DNA of 40,786 nt from Candidatus Woodwardiibium gallinarum. Its GTDB lineage: Bacteria; Bacillota; Clostridia; Oscillospirales; CAG-382. The DNA lies in assembly GCA_904419545.1 (NCBI GenBank), contig CAJFRY010000014.1:1-40786 (forward strand), written 5' to 3'. Of this stretch, positions 8,288 to 17,001 are shown piece after piece. The position numbers and the translations under genes were made by a program. Each line of letters starts with the position of its first letter. Position 1 is the first letter of the stretch. Below the pieces are notes generated by a model. That model saw nothing but the letters and a program-made list of their open reading frames with translations. It was not told where the DNA came from and searched no databases.

Positions 8288-8308
8288 GCCTTGAAAACAA
8301 AGGATTTA
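8288..8308 (+). repeat. Left copy of imperfect direct repeat flanking the AT-rich island
   Basis: GCCTTGAAAACAAAGGATTTA matches 17 of 21 positions of the sequence at 9209-9229 in the same orientation. The pair brackets the AT-rich kinase region and could be old attachment sites, but no recombinase gene is present. The 407-bp gap 8050-8456 also holds the two divergent promoters and a fragment TAAGGGAAAATACAAGG that resembles the DNA near 9155-9185. Confidence 0.35.
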
Positions 8309-8456
8309 TCGCAATGTGTTCACCTTATCCCTTTATATGATTTCACACAAGTTTACCATTGCTCCGATTGCTTATAAGGGAAAATACAAGGGCAAGAAAA
8401 TGTGCAACAATAATCATTGTTCAAAAGGCAGTTTGTAGTAGCTTGGAGGTGGAAAT

Positions 8457-8987
8457 GTGAAAAATGTTATCATTGTTTGTGGCTTAAACGGTGCAGGCAA
8501 AAGCACACTGGGAAAAGCGCTTGCCGAAAAATTGAATTACTCATTTATTGACATTGAAGATATATATTTCCCGAAAGACAATCCAGAGTATATGTATTTA
8601 AATCCACGACCTTTTGAGGAAGTGGAGCGCATTCTGTCGAATATTATTTCGGAAAATAATAACTTTGTTTTGGCGTCAGTTAAAGGAAATTTCAATAAGG
8701 ATATAGTATCTCACTTCAAGTATGCGGTTTACATCGAGGCTCCGAAAGAAACACGAATTAAGAGAGTTTATAAACGGTCATACAACAAATTCGGAGATAG
8801 AATGCTTGAAGGCGGAGATTTATACGAAAAAGAAAAGGCATTCTTCGACTTTGTTAAATCCAAAGATGAAAACACAGTTGAAGTTTGGATGTCTTCAATC
8901 TCCTGCCCGATTATCAGGGCTGATGGCACTTTGCCGATAGAAAACAATGCGGAATTGATTGCAGAAAAACTTATTAATCAATTTTGA
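8457..8987 (+). CDS. P-loop kinase of the AAA_33 / shikimate-kinase-like type
   Basis: The 176-residue product is a small P-loop kinase: Walker A GLNGAGKST near residue 9, then DIEDIYFPKDN, where family members place substrate-binding acidic residues, and a lid-like RIKRVYKRSYNKFGDRM segment. Proteins of this shape phosphorylate small molecules (gluconate, shikimate, nucleotides, antibiotics) or act as zeta-toxin-like kinases; none can be chosen from sequence. The GTG start at 8457 is supported by GGAGG 8 nt upstream. Its codon use and base composition are strikingly A/T rich compared with all neighbours, as are its flanks (8220-9280), which points to horizontal acquisition. No partner gene is adjacent. 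Confidence 0.72.
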   Translation: MKNVIIVCGLNGAGKSTLGKALAEKLNYSFIDIEDIYFPKDNPEYMYLNPRPFEEVERILSNIISENNNFVLASVKGNFNKDIVSHFKYAVYIEAPKETRIKRVYKRSYNKFGDRMLEGGDLYEKEKAFFDFVKSKDENTVEVWMSSISCPIIRADGTLPIENNAELIAEKLINQF

Positions 8988-9025
8988 TTAATAAGAGTAC
9001 ATAGGTGTTTTAACTCCTCGCAGAA

Positions 9026-9076
9026 GCGAAATACCTAGAGTATAAATCGCAGATTTGTACAAGGGGTGTATTTCGC
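9026..9076. repeat. Inverted repeat downstream of the island kinase
   Basis: Nine-bp arms GCGAAATAC (9026-9034) and GTATTTCGC (9068-9076) enclose 33 nt. It has no T tract, so it is not a standard terminator, and may be part of the end of the acquired segment. The rest of the 295-bp gap 8988-9283 shows nothing coding. Confidence 0.45.
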
Positions 9077-9208
9077 TCTCAACACCGAGGGCATACTTCT
9101 CGCTGAAAAAGAAGTTCTGTATTCAGATAAACATATTTCCCTTGTTTCGGCTTGTAAGGGCAAAAACAAGGGAAAATACATAAGGGTTGAACATTTAATA
9201 GGCGGTAT

Positions 9209-9229
9209 GCCTTGAAAATACAGGGTTTA
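9209..9229 (+). repeat. Right copy of imperfect direct repeat flanking the AT-rich island
   Basis: GCCTTGAAAATACAGGGTTTA is the partner of 8288-8308. GC-rich host-like coding sequence resumes about 50 bp further on, at the phosphoglycerate mutase gene. Confidence 0.35.
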
Positions 9230-9283
9230 CAGAGGGTTGAATAGATAAAGTGAAATTTTGTAGGAAGCGCAGGTCATCGCATC

Positions 9284-10504
9284 ATGAAATATATCGTTTT
9301 GATCGGCGACGGCATGGCCGACGAGCCCTGTGACCGTCTGGAAGGAAAAACGCCGATGGAAGCGGCACAGAAGCCGTATATGAATTACCTTGCCTCGATG
9401 GGCGTCAACGGTCTTGTCGATACCGTCCCCGAGGGGATGACGCCTGAAAGCGACACGGCGAACCTTGCCATCATGGGCTATGATCCGCGCACCTATTCCC
9501 GCGGCCGCAGTCCGTTGGAGGCGCTGAGTATGGGCATCGAGATGCAGCCGGACGAGACGGCCATCCGTGCCAACCTCGTCGCGCTGTCCGACGAGGGCGA
9601 GCCGTATGAGGAAAAGCGGATGCTCGACCACTCGGCCGACGAAATCCCCACCGAGCAGGCGGCCGAGCTGATCGCCGCCGTGCAGGACGCGCTGGGCGGG
9701 AACGGACGCACCTTCTATGCCGGCGTTTCCTACCGGCACTGCCTGATCTACAAGGATTGCCCCGAGTTCACCGATTTTTCGCGTCCGCATGACATCCTCG
9801 GAAAGACCATACGCAGCTACCTGCCTCATCGTCGCGAAAGCGCGCCTTTTTTGGAGATGCAGAAGCAGAGTTTTGACGTGCTCAACGCGCATCCTCTCAA
9901 CCTCCGCCGCGCGGCGCAGGGGCTGAAAAAAGCCAACTCCCTCTGGTTCTGGAGCCCGGGAAAGAAGCCCTCGCTCCCGCCGTTTTCGGAAAAATACGGG
10001 CTGCGTGCGACCGTCGTCTCGGCCGTCGACCTCATCAAGGGCATCGGTATATGCGCAGGTATGCGCGTGGCCGACGTTCCCGGCGCCACCGGCACGCTGG
10101 ACACCAATTATCGCGGCAAGATGGAAGCGGCGGCGGATGCGCTGCTCCGCGAAGGCAGCGATTTGGTCTATGTCCACGTGGAAGCGCCCGACGAGTGCGG
10201 CCACCGCGGCGAGCTGATGAATAAGGTTTCCGCCATCGAGCGCATTGACGCCGAGATCCTCGGGCCGCTGCTGAAACGGATGAACGACAGCGGCGAGGAC
10301 TACGCCGTTCTGGTCCTGCCCGACCATCCTACGCCCATTCGTGTGCGCACGCATACGCACGCACCGGTGCCGTTTGTCATCTACCGCCGCACGAAGGAGC
10401 TTCCCTCCGGCTTTGCGGTGTACGATGAGGAGAGCGGCCGCCGCGGCGGCGTACGTATCCGCAACGGGTTTGAGCTGATGGATTTCTTTTTGGGAAACCA
10501 CTGA
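9284..10504 (+). CDS. apgM: Cofactor-independent phosphoglycerate mutase, archaeal type
   Basis: The 406-residue product matches the archaeal-type 2,3-bisphosphoglycerate-independent phosphoglycerate mutase, an alkaline-phosphatase-superfamily enzyme that interconverts 3- and 2-phosphoglycerate in glycolysis. It starts MKYIVLIGDGMADEP with the metal ligand D9, carries the nucleophile serine in TPESDTANLAIMGYDP (S56), and has the later metal motifs VHVEAPDECGHRGE and VLPDHPTPI. The length is normal for the family (about 400) and distinct from the roughly 510-residue GpmI. Some clostridial apgM proteins are thought to serve in serine or threonine metabolism rather than central glycolysis. The ribosome site is weak (GCAGG). 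It directly follows the AT-rich island and has host-like composition. Confidence 0.93.
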   Translation: MKYIVLIGDGMADEPCDRLEGKTPMEAAQKPYMNYLASMGVNGLVDTVPEGMTPESDTANLAIMGYDPRTYSRGRSPLEALSMGIEMQPDETAIRANLVALSDEGEPYEEKRMLDHSADEIPTEQAAELIAAVQDALGGNGRTFYAGVSYRHCLIYKDCPEFTDFSRPHDILGKTIRSYLPHRRESAPFLEMQKQSFDVLNAHPLNLRRAAQGLKKANSLWFWSPGKKPSLPPFSEKYGLRATVVSAVDLIKGIGICAGMRVADVPGATGTLDTNYRGKMEAAADALLREGSDLVYVHVEAPDECGHRGELMNKVSAIERIDAEILGPLLKRMNDSGEDYAVLVLPDHPTPIRVRTHTHAPVPFVIYRRTKELPSGFAVYDEESGRRGGVRIRNGFELMDFFLGNH

Positions 10505-10684
10505 CTGTCGTTGCCGGCGTTTTCGGATTCACAGTACAAGGGCTTTATGTGCCGGCGGCATTGCGATTCCTTGAAATGTGCAGGGATTCCGCATCATCGC
10601 GTCGTGTCGGGGAATAAAAAGCCTGTACGTCCGATTTTTCTGATGCCTGTTATGTTTTATAGCCGAAAGGAGACGACCTTTTCC

Positions 10685-11632
10685 ATGAAAATACGTTTGC
10701 CGGCTCTGCTGCTGGCGGCTCTGCTTCTGCTCTGCGCCTGCACGGGCGCGGAAGCCGTACCCGCAGCAGGCGGTGCGCCGACAGCGGCGCAGCCTTCGCC
10801 GGCCGTGACTGCCGAGCTGCCGGAGGACATCCCGGGCGAGCTGCTGGAAACGCTTAATAAACGCCTGAACAATCAGACCTTTGCCTGTGCGATGTATTAC
10901 ATCGACCTGACCACCGGACTGACGATATCGTACAACGCCGACCGACAGTTCGCGGCCGCCAGTCTCATCAAGGCGCCGTATCTGATGTATATCCTCGATA
11001 TGATCGCCGCCGGTGAGCTGTCGCTTGACGATGTTCATACCTACCGTCGAGCGTATCATTACATCGGCGGCACAGGTCAGATCCGTTATATGGAGGACGG
11101 CACGCAGCTGACCCTCAGGCAGATCATCGAATATATCGTCTACGACAGCGACAATGTCGCGTTCAAGATGCTCAACAACGGCTACGACGGCGTGCTGAGT
11201 ATTCCCGCCTTCCACGATATGGCGATGCGCGACTATGATGCGCCCTATTATTCGGGCACCTACGGCAACGTGCTGACCGCTTCGGGCGTCGGCCGTATGT
11301 TTGCGGAAATTTATGCCCGCGCCGAGCGGGGCGACGAGCTGTATGTGTGGTTCGTGGATATGCTCAAGGACGCCAACGAGAACAAATTCGTCAAGGGCGG
11401 CCTGCCGACCGACGAAAACGGCGAGTGCTTGTACGAAGTTGCACATAAATACGGGATGGACATCAAGTCCTCCAACGACGCGGCGATTGTCTTTTACAAC
11501 GACCGCCCCTACGTGCTCGTGCTGTTGACCGATTATTTGCTCATCAACACGCAGGGTTTTATGAACCGGGTTTCCGCCGACGTGTTTGCCATTCACGAAT
11601 ACATCTGTGACAGCAGCCGGTGGCAGAACTGA
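10685..11632 (+). CDS. Beta-lactamase-fold lipoprotein (class A-like serine hydrolase)
   Basis: The 315-residue protein begins with a lipoprotein signal (hydrophobic stretch LLLAALLLLCAC, lipobox LCAC, lipidated C19), a Pro/Ala linker, then a beta-lactamase/transpeptidase-like domain of the beta-lactamase2 group. The active-site tetrad SLIK (S93, K96) is followed by S155-D156-N157, equivalent to the class A SDN loop; the third motif is probably KYG (in HKYGMD) in place of KTG. I see no clear Glu166-type omega-loop motif, so antibiotic hydrolysis is unproven and a cell-wall role is equally plausible. ATG 10685 has AAAGGAGA upstream. Tex begins 18 nt after the stop, so the two are probably co-transcribed. 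The 180-bp gap before the gene shows no clear promoter. Confidence 0.82.
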   Translation: MKIRLPALLLAALLLLCACTGAEAVPAAGGAPTAAQPSPAVTAELPEDIPGELLETLNKRLNNQTFACAMYYIDLTTGLTISYNADRQFAAASLIKAPYLMYILDMIAAGELSLDDVHTYRRAYHYIGGTGQIRYMEDGTQLTLRQIIEYIVYDSDNVAFKMLNNGYDGVLSIPAFHDMAMRDYDAPYYSGTYGNVLTASGVGRMFAEIYARAERGDELYVWFVDMLKDANENKFVKGGLPTDENGECLYEVAHKYGMDIKSSNDAAIVFYNDRPYVLVLLTDYLLINTQGFMNRVSADVFAIHEYICDSSRWQN

Positions 11633-11650
11633 CCGATACGGAGGATTTTT

Positions 11651-13810
11651 ATGGCTTTGGATCTTATCCCCCGTCTGGCAAACGAACTGGGCATTCGCCC
11701 GCAGCAAGCCGAGAGCGCTGTCAGGCTGCTGGACGAGGGCAATACCGTGCCCTTTATCGCGCGCTACCGCAAGGAGGCCACCGGCTCGCTGGATGACGGC
11801 AAGCTGCGCGCGCTGGAAGAAAAGCTGGCTTCCTACCGTGCCGTGGAAGCAAGGCGCGAGGATGTCCGCCGGCTCATCGGCGAGCAGGGAAAGCTGGACG
11901 CAGCCGTCGAAGCCGCGCTGGACGCGGCCGGCAGCGTCACCGAAATCGACGATGTTTACCGTCCCTTCCGTCCCAAGCGCCGCACGCGCGCCTCCATTGC
12001 TGCGGAGGCCGGACTGACCCCGTTGGCCGAGCTGCTCTGGGCGCAGGAAAAACAGACCGACCCGGCTGCCGAGGCGCTGCGCTTTGTCGACGCCGAAAAG
12101 GGCATTCCCGACGCCGACGCGGCGCTCAGGGGCGCTGCGGACATCCTTGCCGAGCGCGTGTCGGACGACGCTGACATCCGCAAATGGATCCGCGAGTATA
12201 CGTTCAAGAACGGCAGTCTGGTCTGCCGTGCCAAAAAGAAGGATGAGGATTCGGTTTACCGTTCTTATTACGATTACACCGAACCGCTCCGCCGCGTTCC
12301 GCCGCACCGCATCCTCGCCATCGACCGCGGCGAGCGGGAGGAATTTCTTACCGTCCGCGTCGAGGTCAATGCGGATTATATCCATACCTATCTTCAGAGC
12401 CGTGTCTGCAAGGGCGAGAGCCGTTGCCGCGCCTGCGTTGCGGGCGCGGCTGCCGACGCTTACGACCGTCTCATCGCGCCCTCGGTGCAGAATGAGCTGC
12501 GCGCTTCGCTGACTGAAACGGCGCATGAGCAGGCGATGCGCGTGTTCGGCGAGAATCTGAAGCATTTGCTTTTGCAGCCGCCGGTGCGCGGCAAGACCGT
12601 GATGGGGTTCGACCCCGCTTACCGCACGGGCTGCAAAATCGCGGTAGTCAACGACATCGGCGCGGTGGTCGATACCGCCGTCGTTTATCCCACGCCGCCG
12701 CAGAGCAGAACCGAACAGGCCAAAAAGACGCTGACGGCTCTGATAAAAAAACACAATGTGGATATCCTATCCATTGGAAACGGCACCGCCTCCAAGGAGA
12801 GCGAAATCTTCGCGGCCGAACTGCTGCGTGAGCAGGACCGCCTCGTCGCCTACGTGATGACCAATGAATCAGGCGCTTCGGTCTACTCCGCGTCGGAACT
12901 GGCTGCAAAGGAATTGCCCGGATTGGATGTGTCGCTGCGCAGCGCGGTCTCGATTGCGCGGCGGCTGCAGGATCCGCTGGCCGAGCTGGTCAAGATCGAT
13001 CCCAAATCCATCGGCGTGGGGCAGTATCAGCACGATATGGATCCCAAAAAGCTGGACGCATCGCTGGCGGGTGTGGTGGAAAGCTGCGTTTCGTCGGTCG
13101 GCGCCGACTTGAACACGGCGTCGCCCTCATTGCTGGCGCACATCGCCGGCATCAACGCCAAGACCGCGCAAAGCATCTGCGATTATCGGAAGGAAAAGCG
13201 GTTTGAAACGCGCGCCGAGCTGAAAAAGGTAAAAGGCGTCGGTGAAAAAGCCTTCCGCCAGTGCGCGGGCTTTCTGCGCGTGCCCGAAAGTGACAATCCG
13301 CTGGACAACACTGCTGTCCACCCCGAGTCTTATGACGCGGCTAAGCGGCTGTTGGAGAGAACCGGTTATACGGAGGCGGATGTGCGGAACGGGACACTTG
13401 ACGCATTGGCCGAAAAAGTCGAAAAAACGGGAAAAGAGAGGCTTGCTGCCGAATTGGGTGTCGGCTTGCCGACACTTGCCGACATCATCGCCGAGCTGCA
13501 GAAGCCCGGCCGCGACCCCCGCGACGAGCTGCCGCAGCCCGTCCTGCGCACCGATGCGATGGATATCGCTTCGCTGCGTGTGGGAATGGTGTTTGACGGC
13601 GTCGTGCGGAACGTGGCCGACTTCGGCGCGTTCGTCGATATCGGCGTGCATCAGGACGGACTGGTGCATATTTCCAAGCTGGCCAAGGGCTTCGTCAGGC
13701 GCGCGGCCGACGTCGTAGCGGTCGGGGATGTTATCCCTGTCCGTGTCATTGATTTGGACGTACCACGGAAGCGTATTTCGCTTGAGCGCGTAACGGAGCA
13801 GAAAGGATAA
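11651..13810 (+). CDS. tex: Tex-family RNA-binding transcription accessory protein
   Basis: The 719-residue product is Tex, the bacterial Spt6-like nucleic-acid-binding protein. In order are the helical N-terminal region (ALDLIPRLANELGIRPQQ), a YqgF/RNase H-like domain beginning near VMGFDPAYRTGCKIAVVND (residue 317), helix-hairpin-helix repeats (SLLAHIAGINAKTAQSI and LKKVKGVGEKAFRQCAGFLR), and a C-terminal S1 domain (VGMVFDGVVRNVADFGAFVDIG through HISKLAKGFV). Length and order are those of the family. The ribosome site CGGAGG sits 9 nt before ATG 11651. Its neighbours (beta-lactamase-like lipoprotein upstream, deacetylase 10 nt downstream) suggest a three-gene transcript without an obvious functional link. 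Confidence 0.96.
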   Translation: MALDLIPRLANELGIRPQQAESAVRLLDEGNTVPFIARYRKEATGSLDDGKLRALEEKLASYRAVEARREDVRRLIGEQGKLDAAVEAALDAAGSVTEIDDVYRPFRPKRRTRASIAAEAGLTPLAELLWAQEKQTDPAAEALRFVDAEKGIPDADAALRGAADILAERVSDDADIRKWIREYTFKNGSLVCRAKKKDEDSVYRSYYDYTEPLRRVPPHRILAIDRGEREEFLTVRVEVNADYIHTYLQSRVCKGESRCRACVAGAAADAYDRLIAPSVQNELRASLTETAHEQAMRVFGENLKHLLLQPPVRGKTVMGFDPAYRTGCKIAVVNDIGAVVDTAVVYPTPPQSRTEQAKKTLTALIKKHNVDILSIGNGTASKESEIFAAELLREQDRLVAYVMTNESGASVYSASELAAKELPGLDVSLRSAVSIARRLQDPLAELVKIDPKSIGVGQYQHDMDPKKLDASLAGVVESCVSSVGADLNTASPSLLAHIAGINAKTAQSICDYRKEKRFETRAELKKVKGVGEKAFRQCAGFLRVPESDNPLDNTAVHPESYDAAKRLLERTGYTEADVRNGTLDALAEKVEKTGKERLAAELGVGLPTLADIIAELQKPGRDPRDELPQPVLRTDAMDIASLRVGMVFDGVVRNVADFGAFVDIGVHQDGLVHISKLAKGFVRRAADVVAVGDVIPVRVIDLDVPRKRISLERVTEQKG

Positions 13811-13820
13811 TCGGTTTGTC

Positions 13821-14756
13821 ATGAAAAAAACGACCGTTGCGGCGGTACTGCTGGTCCTCGTCGCGCTGGTGATTCTTGGTGTGATCACGGCGATGCAGCC
13901 GTCTGCGGAGCCGAGTCTGCCGTCGTCCGAAGGAAACAGCGGAGAGGGCGGACAAAGCGCATCCGGGCCGAATGCCTCCGTTGTGTCAGGCGGCGGGGAA
14001 TCGAGCGCTCCGGCCAGTCCGAGCGCCGCCGAGGATTCAAGCATTCCGGAGGAGCATACTTCCTCCGAAGATTTGAGTGCCCCTGAGGAATCGAGCCTTC
14101 CGCCCAAGGATCCGGCGAAGAAATATATCGCTTTTACCTTCGACGACGGGCCTTATGCACCCGTAACCTCCAAGCTGCTGGATAAGCTGGAATCCATCGA
14201 TGGCCGCGCGACCTTTTTCGTCGTCGGCAATCGACTGAACGACAGCACCGGCAAGCTGCTGGCGCGCGCTTCGTCGCTCGGCTGCGAAATCGGCAGCCAT
14301 TCCTACACCCATACGGTGTATTTCAACAATTGTACCGATGCGCAGATGGAGGAGGAGCTTTCCAAAACACAATCGCTTATCCGCAAATATACCGGCGCCG
14401 ATGCGCTCTGTATGCGTCCGCCGGGCGGCACCATTACCGATTCGCGCAAGGAAAGCTGCGGCTACGCTGTCATCATCTGGTCGGTCGATTCGGCTGACTG
14501 GAAGCTGAAGGCAAGAAAGACCGAATCCCAGCGGCGGGAGAACGTAGACGCCATCGTCAACAATGTCCTTTCTGCGGTAAAAGACGGCGACATTGTGCTG
14601 ATGCATGATTTGTACGAAAATACGCTCGAAGCCTTCTGTATCCTTGCGGACAAGCTGAAGGCGCAGGGTTATGAATTCGTCACGGTATCCGAGCTGCTGG
14701 AGTTGAACGCCCAGAGCGTGGGAAAGAAGTATTTCCGCGTCGGATTGACGACATAA
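13821..14756 (+). CDS. Membrane-anchored polysaccharide deacetylase (NodB domain)
   Basis: The 311-residue protein has an N-terminal signal anchor (about residues 5-24), a Ser/Pro/Glu-rich linker to about residue 98, and a NodB-type carbohydrate esterase 4 domain. Catalytic motifs are TFDDGP (D108, D109), HSYTH (H160, H164, metal ligands), RPPGG (R199), WSVDSADW and a final VLMHD containing the motif-5 histidine. Enzymes of this kind remove N-acetyl groups from peptidoglycan or other cell-surface glycans and act outside the membrane. The gene starts 10 nt after the Tex stop, with the AAAGGA ribosome site overlapping the end of tex, so it is the last gene of that transcript. Confidence 0.92.
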   Translation: MKKTTVAAVLLVLVALVILGVITAMQPSAEPSLPSSEGNSGEGGQSASGPNASVVSGGGESSAPASPSAAEDSSIPEEHTSSEDLSAPEESSLPPKDPAKKYIAFTFDDGPYAPVTSKLLDKLESIDGRATFFVVGNRLNDSTGKLLARASSLGCEIGSHSYTHTVYFNNCTDAQMEEELSKTQSLIRKYTGADALCMRPPGGTITDSRKESCGYAVIIWSVDSADWKLKARKTESQRRENVDAIVNNVLSAVKDGDIVLMHDLYENTLEAFCILADKLKAQGYEFVTVSELLELNAQSVGKKYFRVGLTT

Positions 14757-14942
14757 TGCGATGGGTCGATAAACGGCATATTGCCGCAAAGCTGCAAAAC
14801 GGATTTGGAGTTCCCTCGTTCTTTTCCGCGAGGGGGATGCAGGTCGTTCGTTTTGTGGTTCGGACAGGACGTACGTCCCAAAGGATAAGCAGACGTTGGT
14901 CCGGAGGCCGAACGCCCATCAACGGGGAAAAGCATTTTATGA

Positions 14943-15099
14943 TTTGATAAAATGTTGAAAACATTTTCCACCGTCATTTGCGAAAGCGTATGACGCCCCG
15001 GGCAACGCGTTAGGGAAATATGCCGTACAATGTCTGCGGCATTTGCTGCGGGTGACAAAGCGGTTTGAAGCCGTTTTGCCAAGAAATCGCATCATTGTG
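14943..15099. repeat. Structured intergenic repeat, copy A
   Basis: One of three diverged copies of the same element (others at 28606-28823 and 35425-35623). Shared blocks are TTTGAT..AAATGTTGAAAACA, an ACCGTCATT(C/T)GC hairpin with its complement, GGAAATATGC(C/T)GTACAAT(A/G)TCTG and a closing hairpin (GCGGTTTGAAGCCG here). The first hairpin here is AAAATGTT-GAA-AACATTTT. The element occupies the noncoding gap 14757-15180, which otherwise holds a short CCCTCG/CGAGGG stem and a terminator at 15119-15148. Confidence 0.7.
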
Positions 15100-15118
15100 T
15101 ACAAGTAAAGGCATTTCG

Positions 15119-15148
15119 GGAGAGACGGGCTGCAAAAGCCGTCTCTCC
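15119..15148 (+). terminator. Terminator-like hairpin before the GH127 gene
   Basis: A perfect 10-bp stem GGAGAGACGG / CCGTCTCTCC (15119-15128 with 15139-15148) is followed by the T-rich GTTCTCTATTCT. It probably ends the transcript of the tex-deacetylase group, 360 bp further back. Confidence 0.6.
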
Positions 15149-15180
15149 GTTCTCTATTCTGATAAAACGGGGCGGTATTT

Positions 15181-17001
15181 GTGCAGGCATGGGATTTTTA
15201 TACAACAAACGAGCTGAAGGCGCGCGGCTGGCTGAAGCGTCAGCTTGAAATCCAGGCTTCCGGGCTTTGCGGCCATCTGGATTCCGTCTGGCCCGACGTT
15301 CGGGACAGCGCCTGGATCGGCGGCAGCCGCGAGGGCTGGGAGCGCGTTCCCTATTGGCTGGACGGGTTCATTCCGCTTGCCTATCTGCTTGAGGATCGGG
15401 ATATGATTGCCCGTGCCGGGAGGTACGTCGACGCCATCCTGCGCGCGCAGCGGCCCGACGGCTGGATTTGTCCCTGCAAGGACGAAGAGCGAAGCGGTTA
15501 CGATCCGTGGGCGATCCTGCTGATTTCCAAGGTTCTGACGGTCTGTTATGACTGCTCGAAGGACGTGCGTATTCCCGAAGTGCTTTACAGACTGCTTCGG
15601 AATGCATATGAACTGCTGCAAAGCGGCGAAATCCGGTTGTTCAATTGGGGAAAATTCCGCTATTTCGAGGGCCTGATCGCTGTCCGCTTCCTTTACGCGC
15701 GCTGCGGGGAGGACTGGCTTCTGCGTCTCGCCGCGCTTCTGAAGGCGCAGGGAACCGACTACGGCAGCCTGACCGGGCTTTGGAAAACACCGCTGAATCG
15801 CTGGCGCTTCGAGACGCATATCGTCAATATCGCCATGATGCTCAAGGCCGAAGCGCTGGAATGCACGCTGACCGGCGCGCCGTACACCGATCAGGCCGAG
15901 GCGCTGCACAAGATTCTGGAACGGTATAACGGTACGCCCGTCGGTCTGTTCACCGGCGACGAGTGCCTGTCCGGCCTTAGCCCGATTCAGGGTACCGAGC
16001 TGTGCGCGGTCGTCGAGCAGATGTATGCGTATGAATGGCTGTACGCCTGCACCGGCGAGGACAAATGGGCCGAACGGCTGGAGCTTTTGGCCTTCAACGC
16101 CCTGCCCGCCGCGTGCAGCGACGACATGTGGGCACACCAGTATGTGCAGATGAGCAACCAGATCGCCTGCGAGATTTTTCCGGGCAAGCCGGTGTTCCGC
16201 ACCAACGGCGCGGACGCGCATATTTTCGGGCTGGAACCCAACTTCGGCTGCTGCACGGCCAATTTCGGGCAGGGCTGGCCGAAATTCGCCCTTTCCGCGT
16301 TCCTGCATCGGGGCGATACGGTCGTCAGCGCTGTCCCCGTGCCTTCGGAGCTGACCGACGGCGGCATCCATATTGTACTGGAGACGGACTATCCGTTTGA
16401 AAACCGCCTTGTGTACACGGTTGAAACCGACCGGCCTTTTACGCTCGTTGTCCGCGCGCCTTCTTTTGCCGAAAACCTGACCGTGAACGGCGAAGCGCCG
16501 TCCGGTGAGCTGCGCTTCTCGTTCCGGGCGGGCGATCGGCGCACGCTCGAGCTGCGCTTCGGCGTTACGCCCCGCTTTGCGTCCCGTCCGCACGGATTGT
16601 CTGCCGTTCGGTGCGGTTCGCTGGTCTTTTCGGTCCCCATCGCGTATGAAAAGCGGGTGCATGAGTACGTAAGGGACGGCGTCGAGCGGAAAGCGCCCTA
16701 CTGCGATTACGAATACCTTCCGCGCTCGGATTGGAATTACGCCTACTGTGGCAGTCTGTCGGCGCCTGCGCGGAAGGCGGTCGGGAAGGTCCCGTTTTCC
16801 AGCGAAGCGCCGCCGGTCGTTCTCCGCGCTTCGGTGCGGAAGATCGGCTGGGGATACGAGGACGGCTACGAAACCGTATGCGCCAAAGTGCCGCACTGTG
16901 TTGTGCCCGTCTCAGAGCCGGAGGAGGTGCTTCTCTATCCCTATGGCTGTGCCAAGCTGCGGATGACCGAGCTGCCGGTGGTGGATGGAATAAAGCCGTG
17001 A
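15181..17001 (+). CDS. GH127-type glycoside hydrolase (beta-L-arabinofuranosidase-like)
   Basis: The 606-residue protein belongs to the GH127 / DUF1680 group, whose founding enzyme HypBA1 removes beta-L-arabinofuranose through a zinc-bound cysteine nucleophile. The zinc and nucleophile motifs align: E273-L-C275 in GTELCAVVEQMYAYEW matches Glu338-x-Cys340 of HypBA1, and C357-C358 in NFGCCTANFGQGWPKF matches Cys417-Cys418. FTGDE near residue 261 is the likely acid/base position. An (alpha/alpha)6-barrel N-terminal part and beta-sandwich C-terminal part fit the length. There is no signal peptide, so it acts on imported sugars. The start is GTG 15181 after GGGGCGG. No transporter is adjacent. Related GH137/142/146 specificities cannot be excluded. 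Confidence 0.83.
   Translation: MQAWDFYTTNELKARGWLKRQLEIQASGLCGHLDSVWPDVRDSAWIGGSREGWERVPYWLDGFIPLAYLLEDRDMIARAGRYVDAILRAQRPDGWICPCKDEERSGYDPWAILLISKVLTVCYDCSKDVRIPEVLYRLLRNAYELLQSGEIRLFNWGKFRYFEGLIAVRFLYARCGEDWLLRLAALLKAQGTDYGSLTGLWKTPLNRWRFETHIVNIAMMLKAEALECTLTGAPYTDQAEALHKILERYNGTPVGLFTGDECLSGLSPIQGTELCAVVEQMYAYEWLYACTGEDKWAERLELLAFNALPAACSDDMWAHQYVQMSNQIACEIFPGKPVFRTNGADAHIFGLEPNFGCCTANFGQGWPKFALSAFLHRGDTVVSAVPVPSELTDGGIHIVLETDYPFENRLVYTVETDRPFTLVVRAPSFAENLTVNGEAPSGELRFSFRAGDRRTLELRFGVTPRFASRPHGLSAVRCGSLVFSVPIAYEKRVHEYVRDGVERKAPYCDYEYLPRSDWNYAYCGSLSAPARKAVGKVPFSSEAPPVVLRASVRKIGWGYEDGYETVCAKVPHCVVPVSEPEEVLLYPYGCAKLRMTELPVVDGIKP

Noticed and set aside
10685..11632. Calling the serine hydrolase a beta-lactamase resistance gene
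   Set aside because: Third motif is KYG, not KTG, and no omega-loop Glu is evident; a cell-wall enzyme is equally likely.
10529..12754. Minus-strand open frame of 741 codons opposite the lipoprotein and tex
   Set aside because: Antisense shadow of high third-position GC; tex and the beta-lactamase-like gene are unambiguous.
15154..16896. Minus-strand frame of 580 codons opposite the GH127 gene
   Set aside because: The plus strand has the zinc/nucleophile motifs of GH127; the other frame is a composition artefact.
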